From Proteiniclasticum aestuarii (GTDB taxonomy: Bacteria > Bacillota > Clostridia > Clostridiales > Clostridiaceae): a stretch of 64,000 nucleotides of DNA. Both the position numbers and the translations under genes were made by a program. Shown here piece after piece: positions 1 through 10,715 of this stretch. The stretch is from contig NZ_JAFNJU010000004.1 in assembly GCF_017368455.1 (NCBI RefSeq), forward strand, positions 186,001-250,000. Direction: 5' to 3'. Position 1 is the stretch's first letter; each line of letters begins with the position of its first letter. The notes under the pieces were generated by a model, which worked only from the letters and a program-made list of their open reading frames with translations, was not told the DNA's origin and did not search any database.

Positions 1-217
1 TCTCCGGAGGGATGGTTCCACTGGTTTCAAAGGACACGGGATATCTTCTGGCATGAACCCCCGCATCGGTTCTGGAAGACCCGGATACGTGGATTTCCTC
101 CTTCAGGAGCATGCTCAGCGCTTTCTCCAGTTCCTCCTGTACGGTCCGCACTTCCTTCTGCCTCTGATATCCATGGAAAGCCGTTCCGTCATATTCCACA
201 TAGAGTAATATTCTCAT
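1..217 (-). CDS. truA: tRNA pseudouridine synthase A, N-terminal part (cut by window edge)
   Basis: The first 72 residues of TruA, which converts uridine to pseudouridine at positions 38-40 of the tRNA anticodon arm. The motif S-R-T-D-A-G-V-H is visible, and its Asp is the catalytic residue of the family. The start is ATG at 217, with an AAGGAGG-type site just upstream. The gene lies 64 bp downstream of ecfT, as in many Bacillota where truA closes the alpha/ecf cluster. The rest of the protein is outside the window. Confidence 0.93.
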   Translation of the reverse strand, partial: MRILLYVEYDGTAFHGYQRQKEVRTVQEELEKALSMLLKEEIHVSGSSRTDAGVHARRYPVSFETSGTIPPE

Positions 218-239
218 AAGTTCCTCCTTATATGGGAAA

Positions 240-266
240 GACCATTTCTCTCTATAAGAAATGGTC
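240..266 (-). terminator. Inverted repeat between ecfT and truA
   Basis: A perfect 10-bp inverted repeat (GACCATTTCT / AGAAATGGTC) with a 7-nt loop. On the minus strand only TTT follows, so it may be a weak terminator, an attenuator or an mRNA processing/stability hairpin between ecfT and truA. Confidence 0.5.
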
Positions 267-281
267 TCTTCTTCAATTCAT

Positions 282-1097
282 TTAGAACAGATTGGTGTAG
301 CGCAGACCAAATGTCAGGAGCACAAGTACTGCGAAAATCCCGAAGGCTCCGAAATCTCTCGGGTTATACTTCAGCTGCTTCATTCGGGTTCTGCCTTCTC
401 CCCCTCTGTAGCTCCGGGCTTCCATGGCCATGGCCAGCTCTTCGGCTCTTCGGAAGGAAGAGATGAACAGCGGCACCAGAAGTGGAATCAGACTTTTCGC
501 CTTTTTGATGATATTGGTGGATTCGAAATCCGCTCCCCTTGCCATCTGCGCCTTCATGATCTTATCCGTCTCATCCATGAGCGTCGGAATGAACCGAAGG
601 GCGATGCTCATCATCATGGCCAGCTCGTGGGCCGGCACGCCGATCTTCTTGAAGGGTTTCAGCAGGCTTTCAATGCCGTCTGTCAGCTCGATGGGCGACG
701 TGGTCAACGTCAGAATGGATGTACCCATGATGAGGAACACCAGTCTGAAGGTCATGAACAGCGCCTGATAGACTCCTTCTTCATAGATCTTGAAGATCCA
801 GAAATCCAGAAGAAGTGTATCCTGGGTGCCCTTGGTCACGAACATGTTCAGAAACGCCGTGAAGATGATCAGGACGAACACCGGTTTTACCCCTTTGTAC
901 AGATACTTCGGGGAGAGCTTCGCTACACGGACCATGAGCAGGATGAACCCGAGAATCAAAAGATACGCGGTGAAATTCTGCACCAGAAACAGGTTCACGA
1001 TGAAAAGGATGGAAATCAGAATCTTCGTCCTGGGGTCCAGCTTGTGGATGAAGGATTCTCCGGGAATGTATTGTCCGATGGTGATATTCTTGATCAT
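282..1097 (-). CDS. ecfT: Energy-coupling factor transporter membrane subunit EcfT
   Basis: EcfT is the shared membrane scaffold of group II ECF vitamin/metal importers. It couples ATP hydrolysis by EcfA1/EcfA2 to exchangeable substrate-binding S components. The 271-residue product shows hydrophobic segments near residues 27-60, 73-90, 110-135, 197-213 and 249-271. It also has the two coupling motifs that dock on the ATPases, A-R-G at 186-188 and A-R-S at 227-229. Its ATG overlaps the end of ecfA2 by 4 bp, which indicates translational coupling. No S component is nearby, consistent with a shared energising module serving several S proteins. Confidence 0.95.
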   Translation of the reverse strand: MIKNITIGQYIPGESFIHKLDPRTKILISILFIVNLFLVQNFTAYLLILGFILLMVRVAKLSPKYLYKGVKPVFVLIIFTAFLNMFVTKGTQDTLLLDFWIFKIYEEGVYQALFMTFRLVFLIMGTSILTLTTSPIELTDGIESLLKPFKKIGVPAHELAMMMSIALRFIPTLMDETDKIMKAQMARGADFESTNIIKKAKSLIPLLVPLFISSFRRAEELAMAMEARSYRGGEGRTRMKQLKYNPRDFGAFGIFAVLVLLTFGLRYTNLF

Positions 1098-1960
1098 GAC
1101 GTCTGACCCCCTTTCGCAAGATACTTTCTGATCTCTTCTTTGGCTTCGGCCACGGTGAAGATATCCTCTCTTACGGGAATGCCTTTTTCATTCAGCGCGC
1201 GCATGAGGTAGGTGATCTGGGGGGCTCCCAGTCCCACTTCCTCCAGCATGTCAATCTTCGTGAAGACTTCTCTGGGTGTGCCCTTCATCATGACCTTCGC
1301 ATCGCTCATGACGATGACTTCTTCCGCCACATCTGCCACATCCTCCATGGAATGGGTCACAAGAATCACCGTATGCTTGTATTCCTCATGGAGCCTTTTC
1401 AGCTGATGAAGAATGGCATCTCTCCCTCTTGGGTCAAGTCCCGCAATGGGTTCATCCAGAATCAGCACCTTGGGCTCCATGGCCACAACGCCTGCAATGG
1501 CGACTCTTCTTTTCTGTCCCCCGGAGATCTCAAAAGGTGACAGATCTTTGTATTTTTCATACTCCAGCCCCACCATCTCCATGGCTCTTTTCACGCGTCT
1601 TAGCACCTCGTCCTCGCCCAGTCCCAGATTGATGGGTCCAAAGGCGATGTCCTTCTCGATGGTTTCTTCAAAGAGCTGATATTCGGGGTACTGGAAAACC
1701 AGCCCCACTTTCTTTCGCACATCGCTCATGACGGTCTTCTTGTCAGTGATATCCATGCCGTCGATGATGATTTTTCCTGAAGTTGGCTTCAGAAGACCAT
1801 TGAGATGCTGAATCAGCGTGGATTTGCCCGAACCGGTATGACCGATGAGCGCATAAAACTTCCCTTCTTCCAGCTCCAGATTGATGTTGTCCAGTGCGAT
1901 GGTTTCGAAAGGTGTTTTAGGCATATATACATGAGTCAGATTTTCTATTTTAATTGACAT
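1094..1960 (-). CDS. ecfA2: Energy-coupling factor transporter ATPase EcfA2
   Basis: One of the two ABC ATPases of the ECF module, 288 residues. Walker A is G-H-T-G-S-G-K-S-T at 40-48, the ABC signature I-S-G-G-Q is at 145-149, and Walker B ending in D-E is near 165-170. The Q-loop reads F-Q-Y-P-E-Y-Q-L-F, typical of EcfA2 rather than EcfA1. The start has GGAGG five bases upstream and overlaps the 3' end of ecfA1 by 16 bp. It follows ecfA1 and precedes ecfT, the conserved A1-A2-T order downstream of rplQ in Bacillota. Confidence 0.94.
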   Translation of the reverse strand: MSIKIENLTHVYMPKTPFETIALDNINLELEEGKFYALIGHTGSGKSTLIQHLNGLLKPTSGKIIIDGMDITDKKTVMSDVRKKVGLVFQYPEYQLFEETIEKDIAFGPINLGLGEDEVLRRVKRAMEMVGLEYEKYKDLSPFEISGGQKRRVAIAGVVAMEPKVLILDEPIAGLDPRGRDAILHQLKRLHEEYKHTVILVTHSMEDVADVAEEVIVMSDAKVMMKGTPREVFTKIDMLEEVGLGAPQITYLMRALNEKGIPVREDIFTVAEAKEEIRKYLAKGGQTS

Positions 1961-2811
1961 ATTGCCTCCACCATTTCTTCTATATTTAGTATTCCTTCAT
2001 CCAGAGGAACCCCATCCTTGATCAGTTCATGGGCCAGCTCCGTCACCTGAGGCACATCAAGGCCTATGGATTTCAGAAGCTCCACATTCTTGAATACATT
2101 GCGTGGCGTATCATCGATGATGATCTTCCCTTCCTCCATGACGACGATCCGATCCCCCTGCACCGCTTCTTCCATGAAGTGGGTGATGTGCACGATGGTG
2201 ATGTTGTACTCTTCATTGAGCTGACGAATGGTCTTCATGACCTCTTCCCTGCCTGATGGGTCCAGCATGGCTGTAGGCTCATCCAGAATGATGATCTTCG
2301 GGCGCATGGCAATGATGCCTGCGATGGCCACTCTCTGCTTCTGTCCGCCGGAAAGAAGGTGAGGCGCATGTTTTCTGTACTCATACATATTCACTTCTTT
2401 CAGGGACTTGTCCACTCTCTTTCTGATTTCAGAAGGTTCAACGCCCAGATTTTCCGGTCCGAAGGCCACATCCTCTTCCACCACCGTGGCCACCATCTGA
2501 TTGTCCGGATTCTGGAACACCATACCGGCTCTTTTTCTCACTTCCCAGGTATTCTCCGGGTCCGTGGCATCGATGGAATCGATGTAGATTTTTCCGCCTG
2601 CAGGCAGGAGCAGTGCATTCATATGTTTGGCGAAGGTGGATTTCCCAGAACCGTTATGTCCGAGCACCACCACAAACTCGCCTTCCTTCACGGTGAGATC
2701 AATGCCTCTGAGAGAATATTCCTTCTCCCCTTCCGGACCATCATCATAATAATGGGTAAGCTCAACTGCTCTGATCATTTCCTTCTCTTCTCTATTGCTT
2801 TTACTTTCCAT
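1945..2811 (-). CDS. ecfA1: Energy-coupling factor transporter ATPase EcfA1
   Basis: First ATPase of the ECF module, 288 residues from the ATG at 2811, which has AGGAGG six bases upstream. An internal ATG at codon 12 has no comparable site. Walker [10 protein letters not shown] lies at 51-59, the Q-loop reads F-Q-N-P-D-N-Q, the signature L-S-G-G-Q is at 153-157 and Walker B is near 174-179. With EcfA2 it forms the heterodimer that powers EcfT. The gene begins about 150 bp after rplQ, beyond a terminator, so it probably has its own transcript. Confidence 0.94.
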   Translation of the reverse strand: MESKSNREEKEMIRAVELTHYYDDGPEGEKEYSLRGIDLTVKEGEFVVVLGHNGSGKSTFAKHMNALLLPAGGKIYIDSIDATDPENTWEVRKRAGMVFQNPDNQMVATVVEEDVAFGPENLGVEPSEIRKRVDKSLKEVNMYEYRKHAPHLLSGGQKQRVAIAGIIAMRPKIIILDEPTAMLDPSGREEVMKTIRQLNEEYNITIVHITHFMEEAVQGDRIVVMEEGKIIIDDTPRNVFKNVELLKSIGLDVPQVTELAHELIKDGVPLDEGILNIEEMVEAICQLK

Positions 2812-2893
2812 GTTGACCCTCCTACGATAAGCACTAAAGACCGATCACCTGCAGCCTTTACTACTTATCACTTTATCTTATCATGTTTAACTG

Positions 2894-2924
2894 AAAAAGG
2901 GGACTAAGTTTCCTTAATCCCCTT
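2894..2924 (-). terminator. Intrinsic terminator after rplQ
   Basis: On the minus strand a 12-bp stem (AAGGGGATTAAG / CTTAGTCCCCTT, one G-U pair) with a GAAA loop is followed by a run of five T. It marks the 3' end of the S10-spc-alpha supercluster. Confidence 0.88.
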
Positions 2925-2961
2925 ACTTCATTCAAAGGGAAGTCAGACTTCCTCTTTACAA

Positions 2962-3303
2962 TTAAACCAGTTCCAGAATTGCCTTCTCAGCACCGTCGCC
3001 TCTTCTTGGGCCTGCCTTGTAGATTCTGGTGTAACCACCGTTTCTCTCAGCATACTTTGGCGCGATATTGTCAAACAGATTCTTCACTACTTCTTCTTCA
3101 TGAACATAGCTAAGTACCTGTCTTCTCGCGTGAAGGTCTCCTCTCTTAGCAAGAGTGATCATCTTTTCAGCGATGTTCTTTGTTTCCTTAGCTCTGTAGT
3201 ATGTAGTTTCAATTCTACCGTGCTTTAAGAAGTTTGTAACAAGACTTCTCAGCATTGCAGTTCTCTGGTCGGTTGGACGACCAAGTTTTCTTAATGTAGC
3301 CAT
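2962..3303 (-). CDS. rplQ: 50S ribosomal protein L17
   Basis: L17 (bL17), 113 residues, sits on the large subunit near the exit-tunnel side. The N-terminal block [10 protein letters not shown] and the C-terminal A-G-P-R-R-G-D-G-A motif are diagnostic. It is the last gene of the alpha operon, 14 bp after rpoA, with a good Shine-Dalgarno site, and a strong terminator follows. Nothing is unusual. Confidence 0.97.
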   Translation of the reverse strand: MATLRKLGRPTDQRTAMLRSLVTNFLKHGRIETTYYRAKETKNIAEKMITLAKRGDLHARRQVLSYVHEEEVVKNLFDNIAPKYAERNGGYTRIYKAGPRRGDGAEKAILELV

Positions 3304-3317
3304 TTAACTTACCTCCT

Positions 3318-4265
3318 TTACTCGTCAGTGGACTTTAAGGATAAATCCAAGTCCTTTAACTTTCTCTCGACTTCTTCGAGAGATTTCTTTCCTAGATTCC
3401 TTACCTTCATCATATCGTCCATGGTCTTTTCTGTAAGCTCATGAACGGTATTGATACCTGCCCTCTTCAGACAGTTATAGGATCTGACGGAGAGATCCAG
3501 TTCTTCGATGGTCATCTCCAGAACCTTTTCTTTCTTGTCATCTTCCTTCTCAATCATGACTTCAACATCGTTGGCATGATTGGTCAGTGTCATGAACAGC
3601 TTAAAGTGCTCAATAAGTACTTTTGCAGCAAGACTTATGGCTTCTTCTGTCAAAATGGTACCATTGGTCCATATTTCAAGAGTCAGCTTATCGTAGTCTG
3701 TAACCTGTCCGACTCTTGTATTATCCACTGTAAAGTTTACTCTCTTCACAGGGGTATATATTGAATCCATGGGAATAGTCGATATGGCCAGGCCTTCAGC
3801 CTTGTTTCTCATCTGAGAAACATATCCTCTACCTCTATCCACGTTGATTTCAACATACAGCTTTGCGTCCTCTTCAAGTGTAGCGATGTAGAGATCCTTA
3901 TTGACGATTTCCACATCTCCATCGGTCTTGATGTCTCCTGCTGTGATTACACCAGGTCCCTTGGCATCTATATAGATCTTTCTGGGTCCTTCTCCATTCA
4001 TCTTGATGAACAGTTCCTTGAGGTTCAGAATAAGCTCTGTTACGTCTTCTCTGACTCCAGGAACGGATGAAAACTCATGAAGTACTCCGTCAATCTTGAC
4101 GGATGTAGGTGCGACACCTGGCAGGGAGGATAAAAGCATTCTTCTCAATGCATTACCTAAAGTAATTCCATAGCCTCTTTCTAACGGTTCTACTACGAAC
4201 TTACCATAGGTCCCATCTTCGCTTGTTTCTACACACTGAATCTTTGGCTTTTCAATTTCAAACAT
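3318..4265 (-). CDS. rpoA: DNA-directed RNA polymerase subunit alpha
   Basis: Alpha subunit, 315 residues. The N-terminal domain (about 1-230) dimerises and assembles beta and beta'. It carries [15 protein letters not shown] near residue 37. The C-terminal helix-hairpin-helix domain (about 245-310), which binds UP elements and activators, shows [15 protein letters not shown]. In most relatives rpsD stands between rpsK and rpoA. Here the two are separated by 93 bp of non-coding sequence and rpsD is found near 43 kb. Confidence 0.98.
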   Translation of the reverse strand: MFEIEKPKIQCVETSEDGTYGKFVVEPLERGYGITLGNALRRMLLSSLPGVAPTSVKIDGVLHEFSSVPGVREDVTELILNLKELFIKMNGEGPRKIYIDAKGPGVITAGDIKTDGDVEIVNKDLYIATLEEDAKLYVEINVDRGRGYVSQMRNKAEGLAISTIPMDSIYTPVKRVNFTVDNTRVGQVTDYDKLTLEIWTNGTILTEEAISLAAKVLIEHFKLFMTLTNHANDVEVMIEKEDDKKEKVLEMTIEELDLSVRSYNCLKRAGINTVHELTEKTMDDMMKVRNLGKKSLEEVERKLKDLDLSLKSTDE

Positions 4266-4358
4266 TTATATGACCCTCCTATAGAATATTGGCAACTATT
4301 CGAGGGCTTCTGATTCCAGATCCCGGATCTGTCGCCCAGGTAACCGGCCGCTTTGAAA

Positions 4359-4760
4359 TTATACTCTTCTTCTCTTTGGAGGTCTGCATCCATTATGTGG
4401 AATTGGGGTGACATCCTTGATCAGCGTAATTTCAAGTCCTGCAGCCTGCAGTGATCTGATCGCTGCTTCTCTACCTGAACCAGGTCCCTTCACGTAAACT
4501 TCAACACTCTTCAGACCGTGCTCCATTGCCGCCTTCGCTGCAGTTTCTGCCGCCATCTGGGAAGCATATGGTGTGCTCTTTCTTGAACCTCTGAATCCTA
4601 ATGATCCTGAGCTTGACCAGGAAAGCGCATTACCTGCCGCATCTGTGATTGTAATGATGGAGTTATTGAAAGTTGACTGGATATGAGCCTGTCCATGTTC
4701 AATGTTCTTCTTATCTCTTCTTCTTCTAATTACTCTTTTATTGTTCTTAGCTGCTGCCAT
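4359..4760 (-). CDS. rpsK: 30S ribosomal protein S11
   Basis: S11 (uS11), 133 residues, lines the platform and E site of the small subunit. The block [11 protein letters not shown] and the C-terminal [12 protein letters not shown] tail are characteristic. It lies 12 bp after rpsM with a clear ribosome-binding site. The following gene is rpoA rather than rpsD. Confidence 0.97.
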   Translation of the reverse strand: MAAAKNNKRVIRRRRDKKNIEHGQAHIQSTFNNSIITITDAAGNALSWSSSGSLGFRGSRKSTPYASQMAAETAAKAAMEHGLKSVEVYVKGPGSGREAAIRSLQAAGLEITLIKDVTPIPHNGCRPPKRRRV

Positions 4761-4772
4761 GTTCTTCCCTCC

Positions 4773-5141
4773 TTACTTCTTCTTATTTGCGATGGTCTTC
4801 TTAGGACCCTTTCTTGTTCTTGCGTTGGTCTTGGTCTTCTGTCCTCTTACGGGAAGACCCTTTCTGTGTCTGATTCCTCTGTAGCATCCGATTTCAACAA
4901 GTCTCTTGATGTTCAGCGCTACTTCTCTTCTCAGGTCACCTTCGACCTTTACACTCTTAACAATGTATTCTCTGATCGCATTGACGTCTTCTTCTGAAAG
5001 ATCCTTCACTCTGATGTCTCCGTTGACACCTGTTTCCTTGAGGATGTTTCTTGCAGTAGATAAACCGATGCCATAAATGTATGTAAGACCTACTTCAATT
5101 CTTTTGGACTTTGGTAAGTCAACACCTGATATTCTTGCCAT
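4773..5141 (-). CDS. rpsM: 30S ribosomal protein S13
   Basis: S13 (uS13), 122 residues, forms bridges from the 30S head to the 50S subunit and contacts P-site tRNA. The N-terminal [10 protein letters not shown] and the C-terminal basic tail [13 protein letters not shown] are typical. The gene follows rpmJ and precedes rpsK, the usual alpha-operon order. Confidence 0.97.
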   Translation of the reverse strand: MARISGVDLPKSKRIEVGLTYIYGIGLSTARNILKETGVNGDIRVKDLSEEDVNAIREYIVKSVKVEGDLRREVALNIKRLVEIGCYRGIRHRKGLPVRGQKTKTNARTRKGPKKTIANKKK

Positions 5142-5188
5142 TAAACTCTACACCTCCTGGTATATTTGAAAATTCATTACTTTTTTTC

Positions 5189-5320
<132 letters not shown>

Positions 5321-5539
5321 TTACTTTGCTCTCCAGGTTATACGGCCTTTTGTAAGATCGTATGGACTAAGCTCTAGTGTCACTCTGTCCCCTGGAAGAA
5401 TTCTGATAAAGTTCATTCTTAACTTTCCTGAGAGATGTGCATTTATGACGTGACCGCTTTCCAGTTCCACCACAAATTGTGCATTGGGAAGGGATTCTTT
5501 CACCACTCCCTGCATCTCTATAACATCTTCTTTTGACAT
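5321..5539 (-). CDS. infA: Translation initiation factor IF-1
   Basis: IF-1, 72 residues ([11 protein letters not shown]...), an S1/OB-fold protein that occupies the A site during initiation. I chose the ATG at 5539. A longer reading from 5566 would place AGGAGG inside the coding sequence, whereas with this start the AGGAGG lies about 12 bases upstream. That Shine-Dalgarno overlaps the 3' end of the preceding KOW gene, suggesting translational coupling. Confidence 0.95.
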   Translation of the reverse strand: MSKEDVIEMQGVVKESLPNAQFVVELESGHVINAHLSGKLRMNFIRILPGDRVTLELSPYDLTKGRITWRAK

Positions 5540-5546
5540 AAGGTAA

Positions 5547-5819
5547 TCATACCTCCTTTGCCTCAAGCGCTAAACGCCTGATTATATTTTTTAAGCATCG
5601 TTCCTCTTGATTCATAATTCCCTGAATTATTTCCTCTTCTGCTTTTGTAATAATACAAAGATGTTTTCTGTTCTTTCTTTTTTGTCTTTTAAAATCAAAC
5701 TTCTGACCATCAATGAGGGCCACATGATACGGGTCGATGACCCTTTCAATGATGTAGTACTTTCCGATGTCTCTTCCCTTTTTTGATTTTACAATAAGTC
5801 CGATCAACTCTTTGTCCAA
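5547..5819 (-). CDS. KOW-domain, L14e-like RNA-binding protein
   Basis: A 90-residue basic protein starting at TTG (5819), with GGGAG eight bases upstream. The N-terminal half ([16 protein letters not shown]) has the look of a KOW/L14e-L6e-type RNA-binding strand pair. The C-terminal half is charged and helical. Genes of this type are commonly found between map and infA in Clostridia and are annotated as RNA-binding or L14e-like. Association with the ribosome or translation is likely from context. The precise role is not established. Confidence 0.78.
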   Translation of the reverse strand: MDKELIGLIVKSKKGRDIGKYYIIERVIDPYHVALIDGQKFDFKRQKRKNRKHLCIITKAEEEIIQGIMNQEERCLKNIIRRLALEAKEV

Positions 5820-5884
5820 TTACTCAACTCCCGTTTAATAAGAGATCTAAACCAATACTTCATTGAAGCAAAAGGCTTCAACTC

Positions 5885-6634
5885 CTAAACAAGTGTCGTG
5901 ATATAAGGTCCGTCCTCTGTGATTATCACCGTGTTCTCGTACTGTGCAGACCATTTACCGTCTCGCGTCACCGCAGTCCAGTTGTCTTCCAGCACTTTCA
6001 CATGATAAGAACCAAGATTTGCCATGGGTTCAATGGCCAGCGCCATACCCGCCCTCAGCTTCGGTCCCCTATGTGCTACGCCATAGTTGGGAATACTTGG
6101 ACCTTCATGGAGGTCTCTACCGATCCCATGACCGGTGAAATCTCTTACCACACTTAATCCGTTGGATTCAATGTGCTCTTGTATGGCACTTGAAATGTCG
6201 CCCAGTCTCTGGTCGACTCGTGCCTGTTCCACACCTTTGAAGAAACTCTCTTCCGTCACTCTGATCAGTTTTTCCGCTTCTTCGCTGACCTGCCCGACCT
6301 TGAAGGTTCTGGCAGCATCCCCATGAAATCCATTTAGCAGTGCTCCGCAGTCGATGGTTATGATATCCCCTTCCGAAAGAATGATCTCCCTGCTGGGTAT
6401 GCCATGGACCACCACCTCATTTACAGAAGCGCAGATGGAACCTGGAAATCCGTTGTAATTCTTGAAGGATGGAATTGCTCCACTCCTTATTATAAATTCT
6501 TCACAGATTTTGTCCAGTGCCAATGTGGAAATACCTGGTCTAATACTTTTCTCTACCAGATTCAGGGTCTCTCCCACAAGCTTCCCTGCTTCTTTCATAA
6601 GCTCGATTTCCCTGTTGTTCTTTATAATGATCAT
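5885..6634 (-). CDS. map: Methionine aminopeptidase, type I
   Basis: Map removes the initiator Met from nascent proteins, 249 residues. The expected metal ligands are visible: Asp in T-I-D-C-G-A, Asp in H-G-D-A-A-R-T-F, His in [10 protein letters not shown], Glu in A-I-E-P-M and Glu in Q-Y-E-N-T-V. There is no N-terminal zinc-finger extension. Its ATG overlaps the adk stop codon (ATGA), indicating coupled translation with adk. Confidence 0.97.
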   Translation of the reverse strand: MIIIKNNREIELMKEAGKLVGETLNLVEKSIRPGISTLALDKICEEFIIRSGAIPSFKNYNGFPGSICASVNEVVVHGIPSREIILSEGDIITIDCGALLNGFHGDAARTFKVGQVSEEAEKLIRVTEESFFKGVEQARVDQRLGDISSAIQEHIESNGLSVVRDFTGHGIGRDLHEGPSIPNYGVAHRGPKLRAGMALAIEPMANLGSYHVKVLEDNWTAVTRDGKWSAQYENTVIITEDGPYITTLV

Positions 6635-7281
6635 TTATTGTCTCCTAGTATGCTAATGATCTCCTCAAAGACCTCATTTATGGCCTTTGTACCATCTACC
6701 TCTTTCAGGATTCCTTTTTTTTCATAGTAATCGATGAGAGGCTTGGTCTGAAAATCATAAATCTCCAGCCTTTCCAGCACGGTTTCTTTCTTGTCATCTT
6801 CCCTTTGGATCAGATTGGATCCGCAGTCATCGCAGATTTGAGAAATCATCGGTGGATTGAACTCCAAATGGTAGGAAGCACCGCAGTTGGGACATACCCT
6901 TCTGCCGGTCATCCTCATTATAATGAATGCTCTGGGCACCTTGATTAAAAGCGCTGTTTCAATTGCTTCATGATCCTCTGCCAAAAGTTCGTCTAAGACT
7001 TCGGCCTGATGTATGGTTCTTGGAAATCCGTCAAGCAAAAATCCATTCTTTGTGTCTTTTTCCTTCAGTCTGCTTTTTACAAGGTTGATGGTTACATCGT
7101 CCGGGACAAGAAGCCCCTTATCCATATAACTTTTGGCCAGTACTCCAAGTTCTGTTCCCTCCGTAATATTCATCCTGAAGATATCTCCAGTGGAAATATG
7201 GGGAATCACATACTTGTTACTTATAGACTGTGCCTGGGTGCCTTTGCCGGCGCCCGGGGGACCCAATAAAATAATTCTCAA
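6631..7281 (-). CDS. adk: Adenylate kinase (zinc LID form)
   Basis: Adk interconverts ATP+AMP and 2 ADP, 216 residues. The P-loop G-P-P-G-A-G-K-G-T lies near residues 7-15. The LID carries four cysteines (C-P-N-C and C-D-D-C), so it is the zinc-stabilised Gram-positive form. I chose TTG at 7281, giving M-R-I-I-L-L-G-P-P with GGAG nine bases upstream. The ATG 9 bp further up abuts the Shine-Dalgarno and is an unlikely start. The gene lies between secY and map as in B. subtilis. Confidence 0.95.
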   Translation of the reverse strand: MRIILLGPPGAGKGTQAQSISNKYVIPHISTGDIFRMNITEGTELGVLAKSYMDKGLLVPDDVTINLVKSRLKEKDTKNGFLLDGFPRTIHQAEVLDELLAEDHEAIETALLIKVPRAFIIMRMTGRRVCPNCGASYHLEFNPPMISQICDDCGSNLIQREDDKKETVLERLEIYDFQTKPLIDYYEKKGILKEVDGTKAINEVFEEIISILGDNK

Positions 7282-7305
7282 CGGTATCATCTCCAAATAT
7301 TATTA

Positions 7306-8583
7306 CTATTTAAGAAACCCTTTGTAATGTCTCATAACAAGCTGTGACTCCAGCTGTCTCATTGTATCCAGTGCTACACCAGCCATGATGAAGATGACGG
7401 TACCACCGAAGGCCAGGCCTTTGAATGGTGTGTATCCTTCAAGCACGATAGGGAATACTGCAATGAGGGCTGCGAATGTTCCGCCGATTACTGCAACTTT
7501 TGTAAGGATTCTCTCCAGATATTTCGCTGTGGCAACACCTGGTCTGATTCCGGCAACATAACCGCCGGACTTCGCCATGTTTTCAGCCATATCTTCTGGC
7601 TTCATGGTGATCTGTGTATAGAACACTGCAAAGAAAATTACCAGAACAACATACATTACTGCATATCCTACGGAATTCACTTTAAATACGCTCCAGTCGC
7701 TTGTAGTCAACCAGTTGAGCACTGTCGAGTTTCTGAAGAACTCTGCCAGTGTGGCTGGGAACTGCATAACGGACATTGCAAAAATGATTGCAATTACACA
7801 TGCTGAGCTTACACTTACTGGAATATGTGAAGACTGTCCTTTGATCTGCTTTGTGCCAGACACTCTGCCTGAGTACTGAACCGGAATTCTTCTTTCTCCG
7901 AGGGAGAAGGCTACGGTTCCAACAAATAGAGCGACCATGGCTAGTACAAATAGTGTCATCATGACGATGTCGACGGTTCCGCCTGAGTACAGGACGCCAA
8001 CCTGAGTTGCCATCACTGGAATACGGGATACGATATTGATGAAAATCAGAACAGATACACCGTTACCGATTCCCTTCTCCGTAATTCTGTCTCCCAGCCA
8101 TATCAGGAATATGGACGATGCGAGTAGTGTCATGACGATGAGGACTGTATTGAGAAGAGAGTCATTTCTTACTGCTCCGGCATTATAGATCAGTACATAA
8201 GTACCGTAAGCCTGAACCGCACCGATGGCTACTGCAAGATACTTGGTGTAATTCTGTATCTTCGCTCTTCCTTCTTGTCCTTCTTTGGAAAGCTGTTCTA
8301 ATTTCGGGATTATTACGTTCATCAGCTGCATAATGATCGATGCGTTGATGTATGGTGTAACACCCATAGCAAAAATACTAAAGCTGCTAAACGCACCACC
8401 TGAGATCAGATCATAAAAGCCGACCAGTGTCTGTGAATTTGCCAGGTCCTGTAACGCGTCCGTATTGATGTTCGGGACAGGTATGAAGTTACCCAGTCTA
8501 AAAATGAAAACTATAAATACTGTGAACAGTATCCTTTTTCTTAAGTCTGGTAGTTTCCAAGCATTCTTCAGCGTCTGTAACAT
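7306..8583 (-). CDS. secY: Preprotein translocase subunit SecY
   Basis: The channel-forming subunit of the Sec translocase, 425 residues with ten predicted membrane segments. The plug/TM2 block A-L-G-V-T-P-Y-I-N-A-S-I type (here A-M-G-V-T-P-Y-I) and the cytoplasmic loop motif I-R-P-G are present. Its ATG overlaps the rplO stop by one base (TAATG). SecE is encoded near 38.3 kb. The other partners are outside the window. Confidence 0.97.
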   Translation of the reverse strand: MLQTLKNAWKLPDLRKRILFTVFIVFIFRLGNFIPVPNINTDALQDLANSQTLVGFYDLISGGAFSSFSIFAMGVTPYINASIIMQLMNVIIPKLEQLSKEGQEGRAKIQNYTKYLAVAIGAVQAYGTYVLIYNAGAVRNDSLLNTVLIVMTLLASSIFLIWLGDRITEKGIGNGVSVLIFINIVSRIPVMATQVGVLYSGGTVDIVMMTLFVLAMVALFVGTVAFSLGERRIPVQYSGRVSGTKQIKGQSSHIPVSVSSACVIAIIFAMSVMQFPATLAEFFRNSTVLNWLTTSDWSVFKVNSVGYAVMYVVLVIFFAVFYTQITMKPEDMAENMAKSGGYVAGIRPGVATAKYLERILTKVAVIGGTFAALIAVFPIVLEGYTPFKGLAFGGTVIFIMAGVALDTMRQLESQLVMRHYKGFLK

Positions 8584-9023
8584 TAAATCACCTCAACTTT
8601 TCCTCCAGCAGCTTCTATCTTCTCCTGTGCTGATTTTGAGAATCTACTTACCTTAACTGTCAGGGATTTTGTAAGTTCTCCGTTTCCTAGGATCTTGACA
8701 CCGTCAAGAGTCTTGGAAATAACTCCGTGCTCCTTCAGTAGGGCTTCTGTAACTTCTGTTCCGTTCTCGAAAATGTTAAGTCTCTCAACGTTAACCTCAA
8801 CGATCTGCTTCGCAAAAATATTGGTAAAACCTCTCTTAGGAAGTCTTCTGTAAAGTGGCATCTGTCCACCTTCAAAACCTGGTCTCTTTCCGCCACCTGA
8901 TCTTGAACCCTGTCCATCCTGTCCTCTTCCGGCAGTCTTTCCAAGTCCTGAACCAGTACCTCTACCGACTCTCTTTTGAGCCTTTCTTGAGCCTTCTACA
9001 GGCTTTAACTCATGAAGTTTCAT
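8583..9023 (-). CDS. rplO: 50S ribosomal protein L15
   Basis: L15 (uL15), 146 residues, a late-assembly large-subunit protein. The long glycine/arginine-rich N-terminal extension ([15 protein letters not shown]) threads into 23S rRNA, and a globular C-terminal domain follows. The stop is shared with the secY start, so the two are probably translationally coupled. Confidence 0.97.
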   Translation of the reverse strand: MKLHELKPVEGSRKAQKRVGRGTGSGLGKTAGRGQDGQGSRSGGGKRPGFEGGQMPLYRRLPKRGFTNIFAKQIVEVNVERLNIFENGTEVTEALLKEHGVISKTLDGVKILGNGELTKSLTVKVSRFSKSAQEKIEAAGGKVEVI

Positions 9024-9046
9024 ATTCTGTACACCTCCTCTTACTT

Positions 9047-9226
9047 TTACGCTTCTTCTACTAGTAGAAGATATTCGATCTTTTTGATCATACCTCTAAC
9101 TTGAGGAGTATCATTATGTTCCATACTCTTACCAATCTTGGAAAGTCCAAGTGCCTTGGCAGTTGCAATATGGTCCTTCTTTCTACCAATTAAGCTTCTC
9201 TTTAGTGTTACCTTAATTTTAGACAA
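9047..9226 (-). CDS. rpmD: 50S ribosomal protein L30
   Basis: A 59-residue protein, [15 protein letters not shown], with the L-G-L-x-K and M-I-x-K-I-x-Y blocks typical of uL30. The start is TTG at 9226, with AGGAGG eight bases upstream. No ATG is in frame near the expected N-terminus. It lies between rpsE and rplO as expected. Confidence 0.93.
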   Translation of the reverse strand: MSKIKVTLKRSLIGRKKDHIATAKALGLSKIGKSMEHNDTPQVRGMIKKIEYLLLVEEA

Positions 9227-9238
9227 GTAAAACCCCTC

Positions 9239-9736
9239 CTATCCTAATATTTCTTCTACAGACTTTCCTCTTAATGCTGCGATTTCCTCTGCAGTCTTAA
9301 GATTTGCCAGTCCGTTGATTGTAGCCTTCACCATGTTGCTTGGGTTGTTGGATCCCAGTGACTTGGCTCTTACATCTTTATATCCTGCAAGTTCAAGCAC
9401 TACTCTGGATGGTCCACCAGCGATGACTCCTGTACCTTCTGTAGCAGGCATGATTACAACATTGCCTTTACCGAATATACCGTTGATCTGGTGAGGAACA
9501 GTGGTTCCATCGATCTTAACTTCTACCAGGTTCTTCTTGGCATCTTCGACGCCTTTTCTGATCGCTTCTGGAATTTCAATGGACTTACCCATTCCAACTC
9601 CAACGTGGCCATTCTCATCTCCGACAACTACAAGAGCTGCGAATCTGAAATTTCTACCACCCTTAACAACTTTAGTAACTCTACCTATGTTAACAACTTT
9701 TTCTTTTAGGTCTAGTGTGCTAGGATCTATTTTCAA
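9239..9736 (-). CDS. rpsE: 30S ribosomal protein S5
   Basis: S5 (uS5), 165 residues, sits at the back of the 30S subunit and affects decoding accuracy. [13 protein letters not shown] and the C-terminal [13 protein letters not shown] block are visible. The start is TTG at 9736, preceded by AGGAGG eight bases away. The neighbours rplR and rpmD are in standard spc order. Confidence 0.96.
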   Translation of the reverse strand: MKIDPSTLDLKEKVVNIGRVTKVVKGGRNFRFAALVVVGDENGHVGVGMGKSIEIPEAIRKGVEDAKKNLVEVKIDGTTVPHQINGIFGKGNVVIMPATEGTGVIAGGPSRVVLELAGYKDVRAKSLGSNNPSNMVKATINGLANLKTAEEIAALRGKSVEEILG

Positions 9737-9753
9737 AATTGTTTCCTCCTTTT

Positions 9754-10113
9754 TTAAAATTCTAGTCCAGCTTCTCTTGCAGCTGCAGCCAGTGTTTCGA
9801 TTCTACCGTGGTAGATAAATCCACCTCTGTCGAATACGACTGCTTTAATGCCCTTATCCAGCGCCTTCTTTGCAACTAGAACTCCAACCTTAGCGGCTGC
9901 ATCCTTATTGCTTCCAACTCCATCAAAATCCTTATCAACTGATGAAGCAGAAACAAGTGTTACTCCGTTCACATCATCGATGATCTGAGCATAGATGTTT
10001 TTTTCACTTCTGTAAACAGAAAGTCTTGGTCTTTCAGCCGTTCCGCTGATCTTCTTACGAACCCTAGCGTGACGTCTTACTCTATTCGCTCTTTTATCTT
10101 CCTTTTTGAACAT
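9754..10113 (-). CDS. rplR: 50S ribosomal protein L18
   Basis: L18 (uL18), 119 residues, binds 5S rRNA together with L5. The N-terminal basic segment ([15 protein letters not shown]) and the C-terminal [12 protein letters not shown] are diagnostic. Spacing to rplF and rpsE is short, as in the conserved spc operon. Confidence 0.97.
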   Translation of the reverse strand: MFKKEDKRANRVRRHARVRKKISGTAERPRLSVYRSEKNIYAQIIDDVNGVTLVSASSVDKDFDGVGSNKDAAAKVGVLVAKKALDKGIKAVVFDRGGFIYHGRIETLAAAAREAGLEF

Positions 10114-10136
10114 TAAGGTTCACTCCTTTCTTAATT

Positions 10137-10676
10137 CTACTTACCAGTCTTACCAACTTTACGTCTGATTACTTCGCCTTCGAACTTGATACCCTTGCCC
10201 TTATATGGCTCTGGCTTTCTCCAAGCTCTGATATCGGCAGCCACGTCACCAACAAGTTCCTTGTCGATTCCTCTGACGATCAGCTTCGTTGGGCTTACGA
10301 TTTCGAATTCGATTCCGTCAATGGCATCAAACTCAACTGGATGGGAGAACCCCAGGTTCATCACAAGCTTCTTGCCCTGCAGCTGAGCTCTGTAACCCAC
10401 GCCTACAAGTTCAAGTGTCTTCTGATAGCCTTCTGAAACTCCTACAACCATATTGTTGACCAGAGATCTCACAAGTCCGTGAAGTGCTCTGTTCTCTTTT
10501 TCATCGTTTGGTCTGGTCACAACAATCTGACCATCTTCAACGTTTATTTTGATATTCTTGTGCATAGCTTTTTCCAGTGTGCCCTTAGGTCCCTTTACTG
10601 TTACAACATTATCTGGTGTTACATCAAAGGTTACTCCGGCAGGAATTGCTATTGGCATTTTACCAATTCTTGACAT
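10137..10676 (-). CDS. rplF: 50S ribosomal protein L6
   Basis: L6 (uL6), 179 residues, two tandem alpha/beta domains near the sarcin-ricin loop and factor-binding site. [12 protein letters not shown] at the start and the C-terminal [10 protein letters not shown] block are characteristic. It has a regular Shine-Dalgarno site and lies between rpsH and rplR. Confidence 0.97.
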   Translation of the reverse strand: MSRIGKMPIAIPAGVTFDVTPDNVVTVKGPKGTLEKAMHKNIKINVEDGQIVVTRPNDEKENRALHGLVRSLVNNMVVGVSEGYQKTLELVGVGYRAQLQGKKLVMNLGFSHPVEFDAIDGIEFEIVSPTKLIVRGIDKELVGDVAADIRAWRKPEPYKGKGIKFEGEVIRRKVGKTGK

Positions 10677-10715
10677 TCATCTAACCTCCTGTTAATTAAG
10701 ATAGCAACCTATTTA

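Noticed and set aside
261..1106. Long plus-strand frame opposite ecfT
   Set aside because: Composition is that of an antisense shadow (runs of His/Glu/Gln) and ecfT is unambiguous on the other strand.
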